DNA of 64,000 nucleotides from JAJDYQ01 sp963662865 (GTDB lineage Bacteria; Pseudomonadota; Gammaproteobacteria; JAJDYQ01): the NCBI GenBank assembly GCA_963662865.1, contig OY759969.1:186001-250000 (forward strand), read 5' to 3'. The number at the start of each line of letters is the position of its first letter. The stretch's first letter is position 1. Shown piece by piece: positions 33,336 through 42,920 of the stretch. The notes below the pieces were generated by a model. That model did no database searches and was not told the origin of the DNA. It saw only the letters and a list, made by a program, of their open reading frames with translations. The position numbers and the translations under genes were made by a program.

Positions 33336-35429
33336 ATGAATCCCGAAAATAAATTGAAGAGAAATCAAACGATTCATATCGCTGTTTACGAAAGCACGCC
33401 CGACGAAGTAGAGTTCATTGCAGCTGAACTGCGTAATGTCGGACATGCGGTTAAGTCTTTCGCCTTCAAAAGCCCGGTTCACTTAAAAAAGATTCTTGCA
33501 AAAAACCGGGTTGACCTTATTTACTGCTCTGCCGATGAATCCGAACTCGATTCTACCTGCCAGATACTTGATGATCACAAACACCAACACATCCCCATTG
33601 TCGCCGTAGCCACCGATACCGACACCGTGTCCGTGATTAAGGCCATGGAAAAGGGCGCCAGGGATCTGGTCAGCAGAAACCAGCCTGTACTCCTTCGACT
33701 CGTCACTGAACGAGAGCTAAAAGGCATATACCGTTACAGGAATATGTGCAAATACCAGAAAGCCTACACGGAAAGTGAGAAGCGTTGTCTCAACCTGTTG
33801 TGCAGCTCCCGTGATGCCATTGCATATATCCATGATGGAATGCATATCTATTCAAACAATGTTTACGCGAAGATGTTTGATTTTGAAGGCAGCGATGATC
33901 TGGAAGGCCTGCCCATCCTTGATCTTGTGGCTGAAGATGATCACCCCCGACTCAAGAAGTTTCTGACTGAATGTGATAGAAATATTGACGAGGAAAGTAT
34001 CGATATTCAATGCAGACGCAATGATGGTACGGAATTTAAGGCCTCCCTGGAGTTTTTCTCGGCCAATATTGATGGTGAAAACTGTACTCAGATCATCATC
34101 AGGGACCAGACTACCAGCATGACCATGGTCAACGAGCTGGAAATGTTCAGGTTCCAGGACTCTATCACGGGACTTTATAACCGGCGGGCCTTTATTGAAG
34201 CAGTAGAACAGGCCATCGCTGATGTTGAAAGTGGCAGTCACCCGAGTGTGGTTTTTTACATTGATATCGATAAATTCAGCCAGATTCAAAGTACCATGAG
34301 CTTGAAAAGTATGGACGCTGTCATTTTAAGTATCGGCCGGATAATCGCCGATACACTGAAAGAAAACGACTTTGGCGCACAGTTTGGTGACCATGTTTTC
34401 ACTATTCTGGTAAGAGAGAGTAACGTCAAAACAATCCAGGCCAAAGCCAAAAAGCTGATCAAATCTCTCAACACCACCATTGAAGCGGAAGAGTCATCCA
34501 TGCAGATAACCGCCAGCCTGGGGTTGGCGTCCATCCACAGCACAACCAAGTCTCCATATGAAGTTCTGGCTTACGCCGAATCCGCCTGCAGCATCGCCAG
34601 ACAAGGTGGTGGCAACAAGGCCGAGGCCCATAAAGATTCAGAGAAAAAAGTAAAAAAACAGGCAGCTCAGGATGTTTTACGCTGGGTTAATCTTCTTAAA
34701 AGCGCGTTGGAAAACAAACTTTTCAAGCTGGCTTTCCAGCCCGTGGTCGGCCTTACCGATGAAAGTGAAGAGATTTACGAGGTATTACTGCATTTGGATA
34801 ATGAAAAAGACAAAAAGATACATACCGGCGAACTTCTGCCAGCCGCAGAAAAAATCGGCATGACGAGTCTTATTGATCGTTGGGTTATTCGCCGAGCGCT
34901 CCACACACTGACCAGCAAGGACTATGAGGGTAGCGAAATAAGTCTGTTTATCAAGCTATCCAGCTCATCCTATAGCGACAAAAGCCTGCTTCCCTGGTTA
35001 TATGAGCGAATCAAGTCAGCAAAGATAAAATCGCCAAGGCTCATTGTTGAGATTACAGAACTAGGGGCCGTCACACATATCAGGAAGGCGACAAGTTTTT
35101 GCCGCACCTTAAAAACCATGAAGTGCCGTATAGTCGTCAGCGAGTTTGGCATGGTCGATAATCCATTCGAATTGCTTAAGACGATTCCTGTTGACTTCGT
35201 CAAGGTTAATTCGACCTTAACCAGCACCATCACAGGCGATTCTACTGCGATGGAGAAAGTACAGGAACTGGTGAAAACCACGCACGACATGAATAAGCTT
35301 ACGATTGCATCACACGTAGAGAGCGCGGAAAGCATGACTGCGCTATTTCAATGCGGTTTTGACTTTGTACAGGGTAATTTTTTACAGGAGCCCAGCGCCG
35401 TCATGCAGTTTAATTTTGATAGTAATTAG
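33336..35429 (+). CDS. FimX-like protein: REC-PAS-degenerate GGDEF-degenerate EAL
   Basis: 697 aa. About residues 12-130 form a receiver-like domain, 150-260 a PAS domain (EGLPILDLVAEDDHPRLKKF), 275-430 a GGDEF domain and 445-690 an EAL domain. The GGDEF signature is FGDHV rather than GGDEF, and EAL is EVL; catalytic residues such as those in the DDFGTGxS loop are replaced (EFGMVDNPFE). FimX of Pseudomonas and Xanthomonas has the same layout with similar degenerate motifs and binds c-di-GMP to control type IV pilus assembly. This protein is therefore probably a c-di-GMP receptor, not a synthase or hydrolase. Single gene. Confidence 0.82.
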   Translation: MNPENKLKRNQTIHIAVYESTPDEVEFIAAELRNVGHAVKSFAFKSPVHLKKILAKNRVDLIYCSADESELDSTCQILDDHKHQHIPIVAVATDTDTVSVIKAMEKGARDLVSRNQPVLLRLVTERELKGIYRYRNMCKYQKAYTESEKRCLNLLCSSRDAIAYIHDGMHIYSNNVYAKMFDFEGSDDLEGLPILDLVAEDDHPRLKKFLTECDRNIDEESIDIQCRRNDGTEFKASLEFFSANIDGENCTQIIIRDQTTSMTMVNELEMFRFQDSITGLYNRRAFIEAVEQAIADVESGSHPSVVFYIDIDKFSQIQSTMSLKSMDAVILSIGRIIADTLKENDFGAQFGDHVFTILVRESNVKTIQAKAKKLIKSLNTTIEAEESSMQITASLGLASIHSTTKSPYEVLAYAESACSIARQGGGNKAEAHKDSEKKVKKQAAQDVLRWVNLLKSALENKLFKLAFQPVVGLTDESEEIYEVLLHLDNEKDKKIHTGELLPAAEKIGMTSLIDRWVIRRALHTLTSKDYEGSEISLFIKLSSSSYSDKSLLPWLYERIKSAKIKSPRLIVEITELGAVTHIRKATSFCRTLKTMKCRIVVSEFGMVDNPFELLKTIPVDFVKVNSTLTSTITGDSTAMEKVQELVKTTHDMNKLTIASHVESAESMTALFQCGFDFVQGNFLQEPSAVMQFNFDSN

Positions 35430-35482
35430 GCATCCATACATCGTTCTCAGTCCGTGATGGAATAACCACCTACCCATAACAA

Positions 35483-36727
35483 TCAGCCAAGTACCTTCGA
35501 TACCATACCGTCGGCCAGCTTTGGTTCAAACCAGGTCGATTTCGGTGGCATGACCTGATTACCATCCGCCACCGCCATCAAGTCAGTAATACTGGTTGGA
35601 TACAATGAAAAAGCAATCGCCATCTCTCCGCTATCAACTCGTTTTTGCAATTCGCCCAGACCACGGATACCACCGACAAAATCAATCCGCTCGTCGGTAC
35701 GCGATTCTGAAATTCCCAATACAGGTCCAATCAAATTATCATCCAGTATGCTCACGTCCAGCCTTTTCACCGGATCGGTCGGAACAATATCCGTATTAAC
35801 CCTCAGCGCGTACCACTGTCCTTCCAGATACATGCCAAACTCGCCATGGACGACCGGCTTGAACTGCTCGCTAACGGCTTCGCAGGAAAAAGCTCGTTGA
35901 ATCCTATCAAGCAACTCATCCCTGTCCAGCCCGTTCAGATCGCGAATCACACGATTGTAATCCAGTATCTGCATTTGATAATCCGGAAATATAACAGCCA
36001 GGAAATATTCATGGCTGGCCTGAGGATCAGTATTTTGTTGCCTGCGCATTGCCGCCGTGCGCGACGCTGCCGCAGAACGATGGTGCCCATCGGCAACGTA
36101 AACAACACCTATCTTATCGAACTCTCTGGTCAGCTGCTTTATGGTATCCGCGTCGTCAATAACCCATAGCTCATGACGTATGCCATCTGCCAGAGTAACA
36201 TCCACATCAGGTTTACCTTTACTGGCTGTCGCCAGGATGCCATCAACGGTTTCCCGTCCCCGATAGGTCAGGAATACCGGTCCGGTCTGGGCGTTCAATG
36301 CGTCAATCTGGCGTACCCGATCATCTTCTTTTTTCGGCCGGGTATATTCATGTTTACGCACGTCATTTCGATCATAAGCCGCTACAGAAGCTCCGGCGAC
36401 CAACCCGGTCTGGCTGTGGTCCGCCATGGTAATGCGGTAAACATAGTAGCAGTCCCGGCTATCACGAACCAGAACGCCCTCATCAATCATGCGCTGAAAA
36501 TTTTCAGCGCCCCGGGCATAAACCGCTGAATCATAAGGATCAGTCCCCGGAGGAAAGTCAATCTCCGGCCTGGATACGTGCAGAAAACGCCAGGGCGCTC
36601 CCTCTGCCAGCGTTCTCGCTTCCTCGGTATTCAATACATCATAGGGCGGTGCCAATACATCGGCGGCCATTCCAGGAGCCGGACGTAAACCGGCAAAAGG
36701 AGCTATCAGAGGCATAACAATGCGCAT
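35483..36727 (-). CDS. DUF1015 family protein
   Basis: 414 aa, N-terminus PLIAPFAGLRPAPGMAADVLAPPYDV, a hallmark of DUF1015. Further conserved patches are FLHVSRPEIDF, YVYRITM, KHEYTRPKKEDDR, VADGHHRSAAA and FPDYQMQILDYNRVI. The family's biochemical function is not established; a conserved HHR/GHHR motif suggests a nucleotide- or metal-related activity. It is 82 bases downstream of parC on the same strand. Confidence 0.92.
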   Translation of the reverse strand: MRIVMPLIAPFAGLRPAPGMAADVLAPPYDVLNTEEARTLAEGAPWRFLHVSRPEIDFPPGTDPYDSAVYARGAENFQRMIDEGVLVRDSRDCYYVYRITMADHSQTGLVAGASVAAYDRNDVRKHEYTRPKKEDDRVRQIDALNAQTGPVFLTYRGRETVDGILATASKGKPDVDVTLADGIRHELWVIDDADTIKQLTREFDKIGVVYVADGHHRSAAASRTAAMRRQQNTDPQASHEYFLAVIFPDYQMQILDYNRVIRDLNGLDRDELLDRIQRAFSCEAVSEQFKPVVHGEFGMYLEGQWYALRVNTDIVPTDPVKRLDVSILDDNLIGPVLGISESRTDERIDFVGGIRGLGELQKRVDSGEMAIAFSLYPTSITDLMAVADGNQVMPPKSTWFEPKLADGMVSKVLG

Positions 36728-36808
36728 TCTAGCGGGGATACAGGAAAGACTCGTTAAGCAGGCCGGTATTGTACAAGACTTCGTACTTGTTCGAGTAGCC
36801 TGAAAGCA

Positions 36809-39067
36809 TCAACCCTTCTGCTCTACCTCCATCCGATCAACCGACTGATACCCGCGAGGCAGCTTCCATCCCCGACGGCCGCGCTCGGCAATGTACTTAT
36901 CCACCTCGGCACCTTTCATGATTTTATGTTTCTTACCCACAAAAACCGTGACCTTTTCACCTTCCTGAGCCAGATCGACAGCCTTGACAAACTCATCACG
37001 ACTCCTGAATTTCGCCGTGGGGATATTAATGATTTTGTTGCCCTTGCCTTTCGCCAGTATCGGCAATTCGGCCAAGCGGGCCACCAACATATAGCCCGCG
37101 CTGGTTAGCGCTAAAATCCGGTCATCTTCCAGGCTTCGCACATATACCGGCGGCAGTACTCTTGATCCTCTGGATACATTGATTAATACCTTGCCCTTCT
37201 TGTTCCGCGTCATCATGTTTTCCAGTTTGCAGGCAAAACCATAGCCGTCATCTGTGCTTAACAGATAATAATCATCCGGTTTACCCATCATTACACCGAC
37301 AAAAGTTGCCCCATCGGGCGGAGTTACACTGCCGGATAAAGGATCACCCTGACCACGGGCCGAAGGCAGGTTATGCGTCGTCACATTATAGACCCGGCCC
37401 GTGGAATCAAGAAAAACAGCCATCTGGCTGCTTTTGCCTCTAGCCGAATCCTGGTATCCGTCACCCGCCTTATAGTTGAGTTCCATGGAATCAATGTCAT
37501 GCCCCTTGGCCGCACGCACCCAGCCTTTCTGCGAGAGAATAACGGTAATGGGTTCCGAGGATATCAGATCCGTTTCGTCCAGAGCCTGTGCAGCGGAACG
37601 CACTACGATCGGAGAACGACGCTCATCACCATAGAGTTTTGCATCTTCCAGTAATTCTTTTCTGATGAGCGTTTTCAGGCGTTGAGAAGAGCCAAGGGTC
37701 TTCCGCAGATAGCCCTGCTCTTCAAGCAGGTCCCCCTGTTCCTGCTTGATTTTGATTTCTTCGAGGCGGGCCAGTTGGCGTAATCTGGTATCCAGTATGT
37801 AATCGGCCTGTAATTCGCTTAGAGAAAAGCGTTTCATCAGGGCTTTGCCGGGATCATCCTCGGTGCGGAGAATGCGGATCACTTCGTCTATATTGAGAAA
37901 CGCAATCAACAGGCCTTCCAGCAAGTGCAGACGTTTACACACCCTGTCCAACCGCCATTGCAGGCGGCGCCTCACGGTCATGGTGCGAAAAACCAGCCAT
38001 TCTTTTAGTGTGGTTTGTAAATCCATCACCTGAGGACGACCATGGTTGTTGATCATGTTCATGTTGACGCGATAGTTACGTTGCAGATCAGTGGTCGCGA
38101 ACAAATGCGCCATAAGTTGTTTGGTATCGACACGATTCGAACGAGGGACGATAATCAACCGGGTCGGATGCTCATGATCTGACTCATCACGCAGGTCTTC
38201 CACGAGTGGCAACTTTCTGGCATTCATCTGTTGCGCAATCTGCTCAAGGACCTTTGCTCCCGATACCTGATAGGGCAATGCGGAAATGACGATATCGCCA
38301 TCTTCCTTTTCATATTTTGCCCGCATTTTGAGCGCTCCATTGCCACAGCGATACATCTCAATTATCTCTTCCCTGGGTGTAATGATTTCCGCTTCGGTAG
38401 GATAATCAGGCCCTTGAATATGCGTGCATAAATCCTCCACCGTTGATTTGGGGGATTCCAATAAGCATATGGCTGCAGAAACCACCTCGCGCAAATTATG
38501 TGGAGGAATATCGGTTGACATGCCCACGGCAATCCCGGTTGCTCCGCCAAGCAGCACATTAGGCAATCGAGCCGGCAACAGTACCGGCTCTTCCAAAGTG
38601 CCATCAAAGTTCGGTTTCCAGTCCACTGTTCCCTGGCCGAGCTCCTGTAATAGCGATTTGGCGTAAGGCGATAACTTCGCCTCGGTATAGCGCATGGCCG
38701 CAAAAGATTTGGGGTCATCCGGGGAGCCCCAGTTTCCTTGCCCTTCGATTAATTTATAACGGAAGGAAAAATCCTGGGCCATATGCGCCATGGCCTCATA
38801 ACAGGCGGAATCGCCATGTGGATGAAATTTACCGATAACATCACCGATCGTTCTGGCCGACTTCTTTGGTTTGGATGACGCGCTGAGCCCGAGCTCCGAC
38901 ATTGCATATACAATTCTCCTTTGCACTGGTTTCAAGCCGTCGCCGACCGCCGGTAAGGCGCGGTCCAGGATAACGTACATGGAGTAGTCCAGATACGCCT
39001 TTTCAGTGAATTCACTTAATGGCTTTTGTTCCAGCCCCTCGAAATCCAGTTCTTGCACACTACTCAT
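36809..39067 (-). CDS. parC: DNA topoisomerase IV subunit A
   Basis: 752-aa ParC, the breakage-reunion subunit of topoisomerase IV, which decatenates daughter chromosomes. The catalytic Tyr is in FAAMRYTEAKLS (about residue 125), and the quinolone-resistance region reads HPHGDSACYEAM, the susceptible Ser/Glu form. C-terminal beta-pinwheel repeats follow. Separated from upstream murB by 130 bases including a palindromic repeat. Confidence 0.97.
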   Translation of the reverse strand: MSSVQELDFEGLEQKPLSEFTEKAYLDYSMYVILDRALPAVGDGLKPVQRRIVYAMSELGLSASSKPKKSARTIGDVIGKFHPHGDSACYEAMAHMAQDFSFRYKLIEGQGNWGSPDDPKSFAAMRYTEAKLSPYAKSLLQELGQGTVDWKPNFDGTLEEPVLLPARLPNVLLGGATGIAVGMSTDIPPHNLREVVSAAICLLESPKSTVEDLCTHIQGPDYPTEAEIITPREEIIEMYRCGNGALKMRAKYEKEDGDIVISALPYQVSGAKVLEQIAQQMNARKLPLVEDLRDESDHEHPTRLIIVPRSNRVDTKQLMAHLFATTDLQRNYRVNMNMINNHGRPQVMDLQTTLKEWLVFRTMTVRRRLQWRLDRVCKRLHLLEGLLIAFLNIDEVIRILRTEDDPGKALMKRFSLSELQADYILDTRLRQLARLEEIKIKQEQGDLLEEQGYLRKTLGSSQRLKTLIRKELLEDAKLYGDERRSPIVVRSAAQALDETDLISSEPITVILSQKGWVRAAKGHDIDSMELNYKAGDGYQDSARGKSSQMAVFLDSTGRVYNVTTHNLPSARGQGDPLSGSVTPPDGATFVGVMMGKPDDYYLLSTDDGYGFACKLENMMTRNKKGKVLINVSRGSRVLPPVYVRSLEDDRILALTSAGYMLVARLAELPILAKGKGNKIINIPTAKFRSRDEFVKAVDLAQEGEKVTVFVGKKHKIMKGAEVDKYIAERGRRGWKLPRGYQSVDRMEVEQKG

Positions 39068-39142
39068 ATCTATTCAGATTCTCCTCACGGGTGAGAACAT
39101 TTCCAATCCAATTTATTATCGCCATATCATACCTTAAGGTTA

Positions 39143-39170
39143 AAGGAACTCTGATTAAACCAGAGCGCCT
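39143..39170. repeat. Palindromic repeat, copy 3
   Basis: AGGAACTCTGATTAAACCAGAGCGCC, a degenerate version of the CTCTGA...TCAGAG palindrome family seen at 2222 and 30526. Lies between murB and parC. Confidence 0.4.
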
Positions 39171-39196
39171 GGCGACGCCTGTACCACCAAAATCCC

Positions 39197-40228
39197 TCAC
39201 CCGGGATCACCCTGAATAACATTTACCTCCCGTTCCAGGGCAATGCCGAATCTTTCAGAAACGCTATTGATGATAGCCACGGAAAGCTCATAAATCTCCA
39301 GTCCCGACGCGCCATTATTATTCACCAGAATCAGAGCATGCTGATCATGTACGCCGGCATGCGGACCACGAAAACCCTTCCAGCCGCATTGTTCGATAAG
39401 CCAGCCGGCCGGAATTTTTACCGCCTGATCCGACAACCTGAAACCTGGCATATCCCGGTAATCCAGAGAAATTTCCTGATATGCGCTATCATTAATAATC
39501 GGATTCTTAAAAAAGCTACCGGCATTAGGAATTTTTGCGGGGTCAGGCAACTTTTTTTGTCTCATATCAATGACTGCCTGAGATATATCCTGAATACCGG
39601 GATCGCATATACCCCGTTCCTGAAGCGTCTCTCCAAGGGAACCATAAGACGTATTTAACCGGTGCTTTTTTCTCGTTAATAAAAATGATGCCGAGATGAT
39701 AATTCTTTTAGACTTCAACTCGGATTTGAAAATAGAATCACGGTACGTAAATCGACATTCACTATTGAGAAAAGCCTCCATTTCACCGGTATCCATATTA
39801 ATGGTTTTCACCTGATATAAGGTATCCGCCAGTTCGACACCGTAGGCACCGATATTTTGTACTGGCGCGGCTCCGACGCTACCCGGAATCAAAGACAGAT
39901 TTTCCAGACCACCATAATCGCGCTCAAGGCACCAAAGCACAAACTGATGCCAGTCCTCGCCGGTCTGCGCTGTGACGAGGACATGATCCTCATCAAAAGA
40001 AACCGCCTCAATGCCTTTTAAACGCGGCTGCAATACAAGGCCCTTAACCCGCTCATCAATAAAAAGCAGATTGCTTCCGCCACTCAGGATGAGCGCCGGC
40101 TTATGCTCTGCAAGCAACTCAACCAAATCCTTGACGGAGGTGATGAGACAATATTCCTCAGCGATCGTACCAACACCAAAGGTATTCAATGACTTCAGAG
40201 AAATCCCGCGATCAATGGTAAAGGACAT
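39197..40228 (-). CDS. murB: UDP-N-acetylenolpyruvoylglucosamine reductase
   Basis: 343-aa FAD enzyme making UDP-MurNAc for peptidoglycan. FAD-binding LILSGGSNLLF, the YRDSIFK segment, and the serine-bearing AGSFFKNP are visible; length fits the longer type I MurB. It starts 7 bases after the parE stop on the same strand, so it is in the parE operon. Confidence 0.96.
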   Translation of the reverse strand: MSFTIDRGISLKSLNTFGVGTIAEEYCLITSVKDLVELLAEHKPALILSGGSNLLFIDERVKGLVLQPRLKGIEAVSFDEDHVLVTAQTGEDWHQFVLWCLERDYGGLENLSLIPGSVGAAPVQNIGAYGVELADTLYQVKTINMDTGEMEAFLNSECRFTYRDSIFKSELKSKRIIISASFLLTRKKHRLNTSYGSLGETLQERGICDPGIQDISQAVIDMRQKKLPDPAKIPNAGSFFKNPIINDSAYQEISLDYRDMPGFRLSDQAVKIPAGWLIEQCGWKGFRGPHAGVHDQHALILVNNNGASGLEIYELSVAIINSVSERFGIALEREVNVIQGDPG

Positions 40229-40235
40229 GGGTCAG

Positions 40236-42122
40236 TTACACTTCAGCCTTATCGCCTTTTTTCTCTAACCAGGCCCGTCTGTCTGAAGCACGTTTTTTGG
40301 CGAGCAACATATCCATCATGCGATTGGTCTGGTCGCCGGGATCAAGTATAAGCCTGACCAGGCGACGGCTATAGGGCGACATGGTGGATTCGCGGAGTTG
40401 TTTGGGGCTCATCTCACCCAGCCCCTTAAAACGGGTGATGGTGATTTTTCCTTTACGTTTTTCGGCCTTAATGCGATCAAGAATGCCTTCGCGCTCGGCT
40501 TCATCAAGCGCATAAAAAACCTCCTTACCGACATCAATTCGGAACAGAGGTGGCATAGCAACGTATACATGCCCTGCTTCCACCAGCGGGCGAAAATGCC
40601 GAACAAATAATGCGCATAACAAGGTGGCGATATGCAACCCATCTGAATCTGCATCCGCCAGTACGCATATCTTGCCGTATCGTACATTTTTGAGATCCCC
40701 ATATCCGGGTTCCACGCCTATCGCCACGGATATATCGTGAACTTCCTGCGAAGCCAAAACCTGATCCGGTGACACCTCCCAGGTATTCAGGATTTTTCCG
40801 CGTAACGGCATGATTGCCTGGAATTCCCGGTCCCGCGCCTGCTTAGCAGAGCCACCGGCTGAATCGCCCTCAACGAGGAAAAGCTCGGTCCTGCCCAAAT
40901 CCTGAGAACTACAGTCCGCGAGCTTACCTGGCAACGCCGGCCCTGACGTCACTCGTTTTCTGGCGACCTTTTTACTTGTCTTCAGGCGCTTATGCGCATT
41001 GGCTATGGCCAGTCTGGCAATATTCTCTCCCGCTTCAGGGTGCTGGTTGAGCCAGAGACTAAAGGCATCTTTTACCACGCCGGAAACAAACGTGGCGGCC
41101 TCGCGGGACGACAGGCGCTCTTTGGTTTGTCCGGAAAACTGGGGCTCAGACATTTTTACGGACAGGATATAACTACACCTGGCCCAGACATCCTCCGGCA
41201 TAATCTTTACGCCACGCGGCAACAGATTCCGAAATTCGCAGAACTCTCTTACCGCCTCGGTAAGCCCCGTGCGCAGCCCATTCACATGGGTCCCATCCTG
41301 TGAGGTGGGAATAAGATTGACATAACTCTCAGTAACCGGTTCCCCGCTTTCGGGAAGCCATTGAACAGCCCAGTCTGCTGCCTCTTTCTCTCCCTGCATG
41401 CTGCCGAGAAAAGGATCGTCCGGCAGAACCTCGAATCCCCGCAGGGAATCCGTCAGATAGTTCTTCAGTCCATCCTCAAAATGCCATTCTTCTCTGTCCT
41501 TATCCTTCTCGCCATAAAATTTGATTAACAAACCGGGGCATAAAACCGCTTTCGCCCGTAACACATGCTTCAGCCGCGGGACAGAGAAACCTACTGAATC
41601 AAAATATCTGCCATCCGGCCAAAAGCGGATCGTCGTTCCGGTGTTTCGTTTACCAACATCACCAACCACCTCCAGGTCAGACACCTTATTACCACCCCTA
41701 AAGGCCAGGTTATACTCCTTGCCGCCACGTCGAACCCATACCTCCAGAACCTTGGAAAGGGCATTAACAACAGAGACCCCGACGCCATGCAGGCCACCGG
41801 AAAACCGATAATTTTTATCGGAAAACTTACCGCCGGCGTGCAGCTTGGTAAAAATAACCTCGACGCCTGGAACTTTCTGTTGCGGGTGTAAGTCAACCGG
41901 CATCCCGCGACCGTCATCGACGACCTCAAGAGAGCCATCCTTGTACAAAGTTACTTCAATCTTTCCGGCATGTCCGGCAATCGCCTCATCAACGCTGTTA
42001 TCAATCACCTCCTGAGCAAGGTGGTTGGGCCTGGTCGTGTCAGTATACATGCCCGGTCGCTTGCGTACCGGATCAAGCCCACTCAATACCTCAATTGACG
42101 AGGCGTCATATTCTTCGGCCAT
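40236..42122 (-). CDS. parE: DNA topoisomerase IV subunit B
   Basis: 628-aa ParE, the ATPase subunit of topoisomerase IV. The GHKL ATP-binding domain (VIDNSVDEAIAGHAGKIEV, VDDGRGMPV, FSGGLHGVGVSVVNALS) is followed by the transducer and the TOPRIM domain (LFLVEGDSAGGSAKQAR, CVLADADSDGLHI). Operon order on the minus strand: CNP1-like protein, parE, murB, parC. Confidence 0.97.
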   Translation of the reverse strand: MAEEYDASSIEVLSGLDPVRKRPGMYTDTTRPNHLAQEVIDNSVDEAIAGHAGKIEVTLYKDGSLEVVDDGRGMPVDLHPQQKVPGVEVIFTKLHAGGKFSDKNYRFSGGLHGVGVSVVNALSKVLEVWVRRGGKEYNLAFRGGNKVSDLEVVGDVGKRNTGTTIRFWPDGRYFDSVGFSVPRLKHVLRAKAVLCPGLLIKFYGEKDKDREEWHFEDGLKNYLTDSLRGFEVLPDDPFLGSMQGEKEAADWAVQWLPESGEPVTESYVNLIPTSQDGTHVNGLRTGLTEAVREFCEFRNLLPRGVKIMPEDVWARCSYILSVKMSEPQFSGQTKERLSSREAATFVSGVVKDAFSLWLNQHPEAGENIARLAIANAHKRLKTSKKVARKRVTSGPALPGKLADCSSQDLGRTELFLVEGDSAGGSAKQARDREFQAIMPLRGKILNTWEVSPDQVLASQEVHDISVAIGVEPGYGDLKNVRYGKICVLADADSDGLHIATLLCALFVRHFRPLVEAGHVYVAMPPLFRIDVGKEVFYALDEAEREGILDRIKAEKRKGKITITRFKGLGEMSPKQLRESTMSPYSRRLVRLILDPGDQTNRMMDMLLAKKRASDRRAWLEKKGDKAEV

Positions 42123-42128
42123 TATGAT

Positions 42129-42704
42129 CTAGAATCCGCTGCTGTCTTCAGGTATTTCTTGAGGGAATCTTACCCGCTGTAATATCTCGCTTTTTTGCAG
42201 GGCCGCCCCTTTTCCATCACACAGATAGAATGTGATCAAATCATGACGGTAATCCAGACCTGTGCCGCCACGTTGCCCGATATTTTCCCAGACAGGGTCA
42301 TGGTGCTCGTAAAATGTCTGTTTTCCGGTTCCATACGCCAACGTTTTATACTCATGGCTATCACAGCGGTAACGCTCAACAAAAATATTCTGATAACCCG
42401 TTCGGGACTCAATAATCATCGTAAGCCGTGATGTCAGCCCATCGTCACCAGCCTGTATGGACTCAGGATCAATAAAATATTCAAATCGAGCATCCGGGGC
42501 GTCAATATCAATGGGCACTAAATTTTTCTGTTTCGGGTAGCCCGGCAGATTGATCAGGTCCTCGTGGAATTCCCACTCCTGAATATTCATGCGAGAGAAC
42601 ATGGTTTCCCCTTCTTCAGCATCAAGGACCGGATCGTAGGGGAAAAGTGGAAAGGAAACAGCGATTAAGATAAGGGCTGCGGAAAGCCGTATTACAATAT
42701 GCAC
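42129..42704 (-). CDS. CNP1-like family protein (exported)
   Basis: 191 aa with an N-terminal hydrophobic signal (VIRLSAALILIAVSFPLFPYD). The body matches the CNP1-like family: EWEFHEDLINLPGYPKQKNL, FEYFIDPESIQAGDDGLTSRLTMIIESRTGYQNIFVERYRC and the terminal DLITFYLC. Function unknown; members are periplasmic and occur in beta- and gammaproteobacteria. It sits 6 bases before parE. Confidence 0.8.
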   Translation of the reverse strand: MHIVIRLSAALILIAVSFPLFPYDPVLDAEEGETMFSRMNIQEWEFHEDLINLPGYPKQKNLVPIDIDAPDARFEYFIDPESIQAGDDGLTSRLTMIIESRTGYQNIFVERYRCDSHEYKTLAYGTGKQTFYEHHDPVWENIGQRGGTGLDYRHDLITFYLCDGKGAALQKSEILQRVRFPQEIPEDSSGF

Positions 42705-42791
42705 TTACATTCCCGAAATACGAAAGCGTACATAGGGTAGTACGACCCTTCGCCTACGGCAAGTTTCGGTCCTGATTCAGTATTTATGAGC

Positions 42792-42818
42792 CAGCATCAA
42801 GCAGCCTGCTTGATGCTG
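42792..42818. other. Perfect 12-bp-stem hairpin
   Basis: CAGCATCAAGCA-GCC-TGCTTGATGCTG, between the CNP1-like gene start and the autotransporter 3' end (both minus strand). No T-run on the relevant strand, so it may be a weak terminator or a mobile-repeat relic. Confidence 0.5.
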
Positions 42819-42920
42819 AAAGGCGTTAACCGGAAACCCCTTCAGCCGCGACCCGATTCCCAAATAGAAACACAGCGGGGCGGCAATGGCCGGGGTGAGG
42901 CCCGGCGGCCATGCCGGAGA

